Shown: positions 1 to 5,484 of the stretch, piece after piece
Numbering within the stretch: position 1 is the first letter of the stretch
How the letters are laid out: every line of letters starts with the position of its first letter
From: an uncultured Thermomicrobiales bacterium
GTDB taxonomy: Bacteria > Chloroflexota > Chloroflexia > Thermomicrobiales > UBA6265
Direction: 5' to 3'
DNA: 7,855 bases
NCBI GenBank assembly: GCA_902806365.1
Contig: CADCWJ010000603.1
Location: forward strand, 1 to 7,855
Position numbers and translations under genes: made by a program
The notes under the pieces: model-generated
What the model was told of the DNA's origin: nothing
Seen by the model: the letters and a program-made list of their open reading frames with translations, nothing else
Databases searched by the model: none

Positions 1-69
1 CGCCGACCTCCACAGGAGGAGCCTTGAAGAAGGGTTCCCGTCGTCTCTTCAACGTTTCCCGGAGCACGC

Positions 70-927
70 ATGAATTCCATCGGCGCCAACCTCTGGATCT
101 GGGACTCCCCCGTCACCGACGACGTGATCCGGCGGCGGGCTCCACTCGTCCGCGAAATGGGCTTCGACCTGGTCGAGCTTCCGCTCGAGAACCCTGGCGA
201 CTGGAACCCGCGGCTCGTCAAGCCGATGCTCGACGATCTCGGGCTCTCGGTGAGCGTCTGCGCCGCGATGGGTCCCGGCCGCGATCTGACCTCCACCGAC
301 GCGAGCACCGTGTCGGCAACGCAGGCCTACCTCCGGCACTGCATCGATGCCGCCAGCGGCGTTGGCGCGTCTGTCGTCGCCGGCCCAATGTACGCGCCAA
401 CCGGCGTCACCGGGAGCCGGACGGCGGCGGAACGTGAAGGGGCGGTCTCCGCCGTCGCCGCAAACCTCGGCCCGGTCCTCGATCACGCCCGCGACAGCGG
501 CGTGCGCCTGGCGATCGAGCCACTGAACCGGTTCGAGACGAGCCTGTTCAACACCGTCGCACAGACGCTGGAGCTGGTCCACATGGTCAATCGGCCGGAA
601 CTTGGGCTGTTGCTCGATACGTTCCACATGAACATTGAGGAGCGGAGCCAGCCGGACGCGATCCGCGCCGCCGGGTTGTCGCTGTTCCATTTCCACGCCT
701 GCGGCAACGACCGCGGCGCACCGGGCGGGGATGCCATCGACTGGCCGGGAATCCGGAACGCCCTAGGCGAGATCGGTTACAGAGGCGCGATCACGATCGA
801 GTCGTTCACGAGCGCCAACCGGACGATCGCAACCGCCGCCTCGGTCTGGCGCGCCCTCGCCCCAAGCCAGGATGACCTGGCGCTCAGTGGTCTCCAATTC
901 CTGAAAGGCATGTATCACACTACGTAG
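70..927 (+). CDS. Sugar epimerase/isomerase, D-tagatose/D-psicose 3-epimerase-like TIM barrel
   Basis: This is a 285-residue protein of the AP-endonuclease-2-like TIM-barrel superfamily, close in pattern to D-tagatose, D-psicose and L-ribulose 3-epimerases. These epimerise C3 of free ketoses in the cytoplasm using one divalent metal. The four expected metal ligands are visible in order: E150 in AIEPLNRFE, D183 in LLDTFHMNIEE, H209 in FHFHACGNDRG, and E244 in ITIESF. E150 and E244 would also be the catalytic pair. Length is typical of the family. The start is ATG 70, with GGAG at 61-64 five bases upstream; the frame is closed by a TGA at 25-27, so no longer N-terminus is possible. The ATG is the ATGA type (70-73), overlapping a TGA in another frame that may end an upstream gene cut by the window edge. 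The family assignment is strong. The actual sugar is unknown, and hydroxypyruvate isomerase-like or inositol-pathway isomerases are alternatives. Confidence 0.88.
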   Translation: MNSIGANLWIWDSPVTDDVIRRRAPLVREMGFDLVELPLENPGDWNPRLVKPMLDDLGLSVSVCAAMGPGRDLTSTDASTVSATQAYLRHCIDAASGVGASVVAGPMYAPTGVTGSRTAAEREGAVSAVAANLGPVLDHARDSGVRLAIEPLNRFETSLFNTVAQTLELVHMVNRPELGLLLDTFHMNIEERSQPDAIRAAGLSLFHFHACGNDRGAPGGDAIDWPGIRNALGEIGYRGAITIESFTSANRTIATAASVWRALAPSQDDLALSGLQFLKGMYHTT

Positions 928-988
928 ATCGGTTCGACGGGCAACCACCTGACACGTCGTCCCAGGGGTCCCCGGAACAAAGGGGTCG

Positions 989-1372
989 TTACGCGCGGAC
1001 GATGACCTTGCCGGCCGCCGCCACGATCAGCAACTCGCGGGTGCTGCGCCGGAACTGGACTTCGACGCCCGGCACGAGATCGACGGTCGTCACGTCGGTG
1101 AACACGGTCGTCGAGGGGCCGGCGATCACGTCGACCCGGTGGATCCCGGGCCACAGCGTGACCATCACCACCGGGCGATCCGGCGCGTGATCGGGCGCGA
1201 CGGTGAGCTGCCAGACGGTCGAGCTCGGCAGCCGGAACGGGGCGACCGTCGCGGCGACGGCGAGGCATTCGGCGATGGGGTCGATCGCGTCCCTGTCAAA
1301 GGGAATCGTCCGGATCAACGGGTTCCGGGAGCGCTCGATCGTTCGACCGGGATGGTTCTTCGGCACGCTCAC
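989..1372 (-). CDS. Hypothetical protein, 127 aa, probably beta-rich
   Basis: I do not recognise this protein. It starts with GTG (complement of 1370-1372), preceded by AGGA a few bases upstream on the minus strand, and ends with TAA at 989-991. The first 20 residues are basic and polar. The rest is rich in alternating V, T and hydrophobic residues with turn motifs (PGIHRVDVIAGPS, LVPGVEVQFRRS, AAAGKVIVRA), which suggests a compact all-beta fold. There is no signal peptide, membrane segment or metal motif. It is convergent with the epimerase gene (61-base gap) and divergent from the ammonia-lyase gene, sharing a roughly 130-base upstream region with the latter. Composition matches its neighbours, and competing plus-strand frames here give only arginine-rich shadow translations. 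Moderately sure it is a real gene; no function can be assigned. Confidence 0.68.
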   Translation of the reverse strand: MSVPKNHPGRTIERSRNPLIRTIPFDRDAIDPIAECLAVAATVAPFRLPSSTVWQLTVAPDHAPDRPVVMVTLWPGIHRVDVIAGPSTTVFTDVTTVDLVPGVEVQFRRSTRELLIVAAAGKVIVRA

Positions 1373-1415
1373 CGCAGTCCTCGCTCCTCGCCAGACCGGC
1401 CCAACTCGCGTTCGG

Positions 1416-1421
1416 TATACT
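1416..1421 (+). promoter_or_regulatory. Candidate -10 element for the ammonia-lyase gene
   Basis: TATACT sits in the short divergent gap between the small minus-strand gene and the ammonia-lyase start, about 80 bases upstream of ATG 1504. It matches five of six bases of the sigma-70 -10 consensus. No convincing -35 hexamer lies 16-18 bases upstream (the bases at 1393-1398 read AGACCG), so this is only a candidate. Confidence 0.28.
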
Positions 1422-1503
1422 GACTCGCCACGTTCCGGCTCACCCCATGTGCTCGTTCAAACCGCCCGCAGGTCTTCGTCTCGCCTCATCCAGGGAGTAT
1501 TGC

Positions 1504-2634
1504 ATGTCGGCGTCGCATGGTTCGGGCGAAGAATCGACAATCGTCTCCAGCGGGGCCAGCGACGCGAACAACGGCGCGATCGCCAGGAACCAACCCTCCC
1601 AGCAGGTCGATCTGGCGGCAGCCGCCGAGCATCTCGGGCTCGATCGCCTGGCCGAGGAAGCCGCTCCCGCCGCCGCGAGCTGGAGCGATGTGACGCTCGA
1701 CACGGTGCTCGGGGCGCGGGAGCGGATAATGCCGCATCTGCGCCGCACGCCGGTCCTGACCTCCAGCGCGCTGAGCCACCTGACCGGATGCGATCTCGGC
1801 CTCAAGGCGGAGCTCTTCCAGCGGACCGGGTCGTTCAAGGCGCGCGGCGCGCTCAATGCCGCGCTGCTGCTCTCGCCGGAGCAACGCGCCCGTGGCGTGA
1901 TCACGCTCTCCGCCGGGAATCACGGGATCGGGTTGTCGTTCGCGGCGTCGATGGTCGGGACTCGTGCTGTCATCTTCATGCCGCACAACGCCGTGCCGAC
2001 GAAGGTCGAGGCGATCAGGGCGTACGGTGGCGAGGCCCATTACGCCCCCAGCATGGAAGAGATCTTCCCGCTGATGGAAAGCTACCAGCGGGAGCACGGC
2101 CTGACCTTCGTCTCGCCGTTCTCCGACCCGGCGATCATTGCAGGGCAGGGCACGGTGGGTCTGGAGATCCTGGAAGATGTCCCCGATGTCGAGACGATCG
2201 TCGTACCCGTCGGCGGCGGCGGGCTGATCTCGGGAGTCGCGCTGGCGGTCAAGAGCCTGCGTCCCGATGTTCGCGTCGTCGGGGTCGAGCCGGAGGGCGC
2301 CAACATCGTCAAGCGCAGCCTCGAATCGGGCAAACCCGAGGCCGCGATGACGATCAGCACGATCGCCGACGGCCTGGCCGCCCCGTTCGCCGGCGAGCTG
2401 TCGCAGGCGGTGATCGAGCACTACGTGGACGATGTCGTGCTGGTCACCGACGACGAGATCGTGCAGGCGTTGCGGCTGGTGCTGGAGCGGGCGAAGGTGC
2501 TCGTCGAGCCGGCGGGCGCGGCCTCGGTCGCGGCGCTGCTGACCGGCAAGGCCGGGGTCCGGACCGGGGGCAAGACGGTCGCCGTGCTGAGCGGTGGCAA
2601 CGTCGACCGCGCCAAGCTGAAGACGCTCCTCTGA
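1504..2634 (+). CDS. Threonine/serine ammonia-lyase (dehydratase), PLP-dependent, without ACT domain
   Basis: This is a fold-type II PLP enzyme of the IlvA/TdcB family, converting L-threonine to 2-oxobutanoate plus ammonia (L-serine to pyruvate). Counting from ATG 1504 (376 aa), GSFKARGA carries the Schiff-base lysine K112. SAGNHG (136-141) is the substrate-carboxylate loop, GGGG (237-240) binds the PLP phosphate, and SGGN (363-366) supplies the serine facing the pyridine nitrogen. The protein ends right after the catalytic domain, with no ACT domain, so isoleucine feedback inhibition of the biosynthetic IlvA type is not expected; a catabolic or serine-directed role fits better. GGGAG at 1493-1497 supports ATG 1504. 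The in-frame ATG at 1447 lacks a ribosome-binding site. The catalytic domain only begins near residue 62, so GTG 1690 (GGAG at 1682-1685), giving 314 aa, is a real alternative start. Serine racemase-like activity is also possible. Confidence 0.9.
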   Translation: MSASHGSGEESTIVSSGASDANNGAIARNQPSQQVDLAAAAEHLGLDRLAEEAAPAAASWSDVTLDTVLGARERIMPHLRRTPVLTSSALSHLTGCDLGLKAELFQRTGSFKARGALNAALLLSPEQRARGVITLSAGNHGIGLSFAASMVGTRAVIFMPHNAVPTKVEAIRAYGGEAHYAPSMEEIFPLMESYQREHGLTFVSPFSDPAIIAGQGTVGLEILEDVPDVETIVVPVGGGGLISGVALAVKSLRPDVRVVGVEPEGANIVKRSLESGKPEAAMTISTIADGLAAPFAGELSQAVIEHYVDDVVLVTDDEIVQALRLVLERAKVLVEPAGAASVAALLTGKAGVRTGGKTVAVLSGGNVDRAKLKTLL

Positions 2635-2661
2635 TTCGAACGGACGGTTCCCTGGAACGCC

Positions 2662-2702
2662 CCTCTGGCGGGTTACACGGTCCTTGGCCGCAAGTCCAGA
2701 GG
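2662..2702. terminator. Inverted repeat downstream of the ammonia-lyase gene, possible terminator
   Basis: CCTCTGG (2662-2668) is perfectly repeated in inverse as CCAGAGG (2696-2702), 28 bases after the ammonia-lyase stop and in the gap between two convergent genes. The 27-base loop could form further pairs. There is no T-run on either side, so an intrinsic terminator is only a possibility. The rest of 2635-2842 contains no gene that I can support. Confidence 0.3.
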
Positions 2703-2842
2703 TCGCTCTGTGCCGATTCAAGACCGGTTTCAGCGTGAAGCACTCTTGCCGGGGGCCAGCGCCACTTCGCTCCCTCGGGACGACAACCTCGGCCAAGGCG
2801 CTTAAGGATGATCGATCGTCTTGGAAACGTTACTCTCCGTTC

Positions 2843-3526
2843 CTACGTAACCACGATCGATCCCGTCATGAACGGGTGCGGCGGGCACAGGTAGTCGTAG
2901 GTGCCGGGTTTGACGATCGTCTGGAAGAACGCTTCACCTGGCTGGATCGTCGGTGACGTCTCGAACCCGAGCGCGTCTGCGGCGACCTGGTGTGCCATGC
3001 GTCCTTCGTTGACCCAGGTCACCACCTCGCCCGCCTGGATCTGAAGCGAGGAGGGGGGAAAGCCACTGTCCGTGATCGTGACGACGGTCGTCATCCCGGA
3101 GCCCTGAGCGAAACCGGTGGCGGGTTGCCCAGTCTCCGTCACGTTCAGGGTCGGCATCGGCGAGTCGATCGCTTGATCGGAAAGGAAGTTATGGATGACG
3201 ACCGTCCACTTCCATCCTCCCGAGATCGGCAATGTTGCGGTCACCTCATACACCGTTGGGTTCGCCGTGTCCTTTCCAATGGCCTCGACTCGCTGTCCGG
3301 TCTCCCGGTGCGTGAACTGAACCGACGTTCTCATCCCCTCCAACTCATGGCCGACGATCCCATGCGCCCGCACCACATAGCGAACCGTGAACGGCTTGCC
3401 GGCCGTGATCGAATCCGGATCCTCGACGAGGGCGGCGCTCGCCCAGCCGCCTGCCGCCGCTCCAGGCATGAGGAACGCCACAATCAGCGAGAACAACGCG
3501 AAGCACGAGACCACCTTGACGCGCAT
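2843..3526 (-). CDS. Secreted two-domain cupredoxin with amicyanin-like copper site
   Basis: This is a 227-residue exported blue-copper protein. Residues 1-25 form a signal peptide: MRVK, a hydrophobic core, then PGAAAG. Residues about 30-130 form a beta domain with the look of YtkA/FixH-like domains (AGKPFTVRYVV, then LPISGGWKW). Residues about 145-227 are a cupredoxin domain with type-1 copper ligands H179 (in RMAHQV) and C214, H217 and M220 in CPPHPFM. The C-x2-H-x2-M spacing is the short loop of amicyanin, not the longer one of plastocyanin. It probably carries or binds copper outside the membrane; the electron partner is unknown. Start ATG has AAGGAGAGGAG just upstream on the minus strand. 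It lies 94 bases downstream of the probable anti-sigma gene on the same strand and has its own candidate ECF promoter. Fold and copper ligands are secure; the function of the first domain is inferred. Confidence 0.9.
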   Translation of the reverse strand: MRVKVVSCFALFSLIVAFLMPGAAAGGWASAALVEDPDSITAGKPFTVRYVVRAHGIVGHELEGMRTSVQFTHRETGQRVEAIGKDTANPTVYEVTATLPISGGWKWTVVIHNFLSDQAIDSPMPTLNVTETGQPATGFAQGSGMTTVVTITDSGFPPSSLQIQAGEVVTWVNEGRMAHQVAADALGFETSPTIQPGEAFFQTIVKPGTYDYLCPPHPFMTGSIVVT

Positions 3527-3585
3527 GGGATACGCTCCTCTCCTTCGGCCGAAACGTCGTCAACGGCCAATCGCCGCTTTCGTTC

Positions 3586-3613
3586 AATACACGGCGTCGA
3601 GGCGAGTGGTTCC
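3586..3613 (-). promoter_or_regulatory. Candidate ECF-sigma promoter of the cupredoxin gene
   Basis: Read on the minus strand, GGAACC (3613 down to 3608) is followed by 16 bases and then TGTATT (3591 down to 3586). GGAAC is the classic -35 core of ECF sigma factors. The same -35, spacer length and TGTA occur in front of the neighbouring sigma gene. Transcription would begin near 3580, leaving a 5' leader of roughly 55 bases before the cupredoxin ATG. Assigned by motif and spacing only. Confidence 0.5.
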
Positions 3614-3620
3614 GCCGATC

Positions 3621-4457
3621 TCACCGCTCGATGGGGGATGCAGGCGCGGGGGAATGAACCGGTGTCATGCTCTTGGCGAGCATCAGGGACTCATCGCGCG
3701 TCATCGCGGTTTCCATCCGGATCGTGATGCCGTTCGCGTCCCAGATCAGGACGTGAGCAGATGGCCGCTCCACGCCGGGACGGTTCGGTTCCGGAGGTAT
3801 CGACAGCGATCCGTCCTCGATCCAGGCGCCCCAGGAACCATTGACGAGCAAGAACTCGGCAGATGTGTCCGCCGCGGTGCGCTTGATGTACGTTTCTGTG
3901 TCGCCAGCGGGATCGAAAGTCGTCAGCAGGAGGCCGGCACCGGTATCTCCAATCTCCGGAAACGCCTCGCCCGCCGCATAGAGCAGGCTTATCACCGGCG
4001 AGCCGTCGCGATGATCGAGGTAGATCTCCGGCTCCCCCACTCCCGCCAGCGCCGCCGGAATCAGCACCTCGAACGAGACGCTGGCGGCGGCTTCGGCCAG
4101 TGAAACACGGCGCCCAAGGAACAACTCTCCGCCCAGCGACGTGGGCTCATCGTCCCCACCGCCCCGGTCGCCGCCGATCTCGATGTGGACCCCGGCGACC
4201 TCCAACCAGCCGGCAACGGTCGAGCGCGTCCCAGGAATCGACAAGACCAGTACGCCGATGCAGACTGCCGCAATCGCGGCGAACTGCCGCCTCATCACCG
4301 CGATGCGCCACCATGGCTGCCGAGCATGTGTTGGCTGTAATCCGGTCCATAAGGTGGCCACCAGGTCTGGCGTCTCGGGAAACACCATGTCCGCGCCGAA
4401 ATTCGCCAACGCCCGTTCCAGTGGCCCGTCGTCTCCAGGGTTGAATCGCTCTGTCAT
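3621..4457 (-). CDS. Probable anti-sigma factor, single-pass membrane protein with extracytoplasmic DUF4367-like domain
   Basis: A 278-residue protein whose ATG (4457-4455) overlaps the TGA of the sigma gene in an ATGA, implying translational coupling and roughly equal synthesis. Layout: cytoplasmic N-terminus 1-53, one membrane segment at about 57-75 (AIAAVCIGVLVLSI), then an outside domain to the end. That domain has repeated beta-like stretches (VSFEVLIPAAL, GAGLLLTTFD, HVLIWDANGITIRMET) resembling DUF4367-type sensor domains of anti-sigma proteins. The probable role is to hold the sigma factor at the membrane and release it on an envelope signal. The cytoplasmic part lacks the H-x3-C-x2-C zinc motif of ZAS anti-sigma factors, so binding would use another surface. 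A longer frame back to 4619 exists but would run deep into the sigma gene, so the overlap start is preferred. Role is inferred from topology and context. Confidence 0.78.
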   Translation of the reverse strand: MTERFNPGDDGPLERALANFGADMVFPETPDLVATLWTGLQPTHARQPWWRIAVMRRQFAAIAAVCIGVLVLSIPGTRSTVAGWLEVAGVHIEIGGDRGGGDDEPTSLGGELFLGRRVSLAEAAASVSFEVLIPAALAGVGEPEIYLDHRDGSPVISLLYAAGEAFPEIGDTGAGLLLTTFDPAGDTETYIKRTAADTSAEFLLVNGSWGAWIEDGSLSIPPEPNRPGVERPSAHVLIWDANGITIRMETAMTRDESLMLAKSMTPVHSPAPASPIER

Positions 4458-5035
4458 GGTCGCTCTCTCGAAATCCACTCGTCGGAACCGTCCGGATCGG
4501 ATTCGAGACGAGCCCGGAGCCTGCTTAGCGCCCGGCTCAGGCGTGACTTGACCGTTCCCCTCGCACACCCGAGTACATCCGCCATTTCGTTCTCCGACAG
4601 GTCGAGGGTGTATCGACAATGAATCACCGCGCGGTCGCTCTCGCTCAAGGCATTGACATGCGCCGCCAGCCAGGCGCTTCGCTCTCGAGCCATGAGCTGG
4701 AGATCGGCTCCCGGCTCCGTCGCGGGCGACTCCGCCACCGTATCGTCAGGGATCACCTCATGCCGGCGGTGCCGCATCGTCGAGCGTCGCTTGTTGTGGG
4801 CCTCATTGGCGACGATCCTCAACAGCCAGGGACGGAACGGCGCTTCAATAGGAAAGCGATCGATGGCCAGGTAGGCCTTCAGGAACGCCGCCTGAGCCGC
4901 ATCCTCGGCATCGCCGGCATCCCCGGTGAGGAGATAGGCCGTCCGAAAGGCAAGCTGATCGTACCGGCGGACGACTGTCTCGTACGCCTGTCGATCGCCC
5001 CGCTTTGCCCGCGCGATGAGTTCGGCGTCGCTCAA
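4454..5035 (-). CDS. RNA polymerase sigma factor, ECF (sigma-70) family
   Basis: A 193-residue sigma factor with only regions 2 and 4, as in ECF sigmas. Region 2 spans about 5-85, with the core-binding and -10 recognition helices visible as GDAEDAAQAAFLKAY (2.2) and PFRPWLLRIVANEAHNKRR (2.3-2.4). A linker of about 86-120 is rich in acidic residues and proline. Region 4 covers about 125-177, with the helix-turn-helix in LSENEMADVLGCARGTVKSR, which would read the -35. The start is TTG (complement of 5033-5035), supported by GGGAGGGGGAG directly upstream. The gene overlaps the next one by four bases. It probably drives its own promoter and that of the cupredoxin, since both carry GGAACC-N16-TGTA. 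It is divergent from metG. Family assignment is very secure; the signal it answers to is not known. Confidence 0.93.
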   Translation of the reverse strand: MSDAELIARAKRGDRQAYETVVRRYDQLAFRTAYLLTGDAGDAEDAAQAAFLKAYLAIDRFPIEAPFRPWLLRIVANEAHNKRRSTMRHRRHEVIPDDTVAESPATEPGADLQLMARERSAWLAAHVNALSESDRAVIHCRYTLDLSENEMADVLGCARGTVKSRLSRALSRLRARLESDPDGSDEWISRERP

Positions 5036-5055
5036 CTCCCCCTCCCGGCACTCTC

Positions 5056-5083
5056 TCTACACCGCCGAGCGCGATCAGGTTCC
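5056..5083 (-). promoter_or_regulatory. Candidate autoregulated ECF-sigma promoter
   Basis: On the minus strand GGAACC (5083 down to 5078) is followed by 16 bases and TGTAGA (5061 down to 5056), in front of the sigma gene. Transcription would start near 5050, about 15 bases before the TTG start, just leaving room for the ribosome-binding site. It matches the element before the cupredoxin gene in -35, spacing and TGTA. ECF genes are commonly self-transcribed. Confidence 0.5.
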
Positions 5084-5113
5084 CTCCGTTGCCTGCCGGC
5101 CAAACATGCTGTG

Positions 5114-5126
5114 CGTCAACTTGACG
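5114..5126. repeat. 13-base palindrome CGTCAACTTGACG between divergent genes
   Basis: CGTCAA and TTGACG are perfect inverse complements around a central C. The right half is the proposed -35 of the metG promoter; the left half is the same hexamer facing the sigma gene. It could be an operator or simply back-to-back -35 elements. No good -10 follows at 17-18 bases on the minus strand. Confidence 0.4.
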
Positions 5127-5150
5127 GTCATGGGACAATTGGGTCATAAC
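5121..5150 (+). promoter_or_regulatory. Sigma-70-type promoter of the metG T-box transcript
   Basis: TTGACG (5121-5126, five of six consensus) and CATAAC (5145-5150, four of six) are separated by 18 bases. The expected transcription start near 5157 falls just before the base of the T-box Stem I at about 5160, which strengthens the pairing of promoter and leader. Confidence 0.55.
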
Positions 5151-5159
5151 CGGATCAGG

Positions 5160-5478
5160 CGTTGACGAGGATCAGCCATCATGGTCCTGCGGGGTACAGC
5201 GAGCCGCGTTGCTGAGAAGCGGTCCCCGACCCGATGGCACATGCCCTCCGAGCCGCGCTTCCAACGTGCCCGCCGTCCCCCGGCGCGCATCAGTAGACAG
5301 CGCCGGTGGCCCCCGTTATCGGGTCAGGCTCGCGAACCGGAGATGGGATCTTTCCATCCGGGTGCGTCAGCCGCAGAGGCATCGGCCGTGAGGCCGGTGC
5401 GAACCAGGGTGGTACCACGAGGCAGGCATGCGCCGCTCGTCCCTCGGATGAACAGCATGACGTTCGCTTTCCGAGAGG
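5160..5478 (+). promoter_or_regulatory. T-box leader (methionine tRNA-responsive riboswitch) of metG
   Basis: The metG leader contains the conserved T-box AGGGTGGTACCACG (5406-5419). Its TGGT bulge (5410-5413) complements ACCA, the 3' end of a tRNA with A73, as in tRNA-Met. A Stem I can be drawn: GAGG 5167-5170 with CCTC 5245-5248, then GCCATC 5175-5180 with GATGGC 5233-5238, leaving ATG 5241-5243 in the 3' side of the specifier loop, the methionine codon. Above it GGTC/GACC and GGGG/CCCC pair, followed by an AG-bulge-like AGCGAGC (5198-5204) and a CCGC/GCGG-closed apical loop with TGCTGAGAA. Stem III is a 9-pair hairpin, 5379-5387 with 5392-5400. CCTCG 5442-5446 can pair with CGAGG 5418-5422 or with the ribosome-binding region near 5472-5478. 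No T-run follows, so control of translation seems likelier than of termination. The structure was drawn by eye. Confidence 0.88.
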
Positions 5479-5484
5479 CCACCA

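Noticed and set aside
2..73. Open frame from the window edge ending in TGA 71-73, overlapping the epimerase ATG as ATGA, possibly the tail of an upstream gene
   Set aside because: Only 23 codons are visible and nothing in them is recognisable. The other two frames are also open at the edge (one to a TGA at 25-27), so the true upstream end cannot be chosen.
24..437. Frame starting at TTG 24 behind a good AGGAGGA ribosome-binding site
   Set aside because: It overlaps the epimerase almost entirely and translates to an arginine- and proline-rich shadow sequence. The strong ribosome-binding sequence is noted but may be chance or part of an upstream coding end.
2640..2720. Possible tRNA on the minus strand, suggested by GTTCGAATC near 2632-2640 and CCTCTG/CAGAGG ends
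   Set aside because: The bases flanking the apparent T-loop do not pair into a 5-base T-stem, no D-arm is visible, and the motif overlaps the end of the ammonia-lyase gene.
1486..2796. Long minus-strand frame opposite the ammonia-lyase
   Set aside because: Antisense shadow of a well-recognised PLP enzyme, with low-complexity composition and no known motifs.
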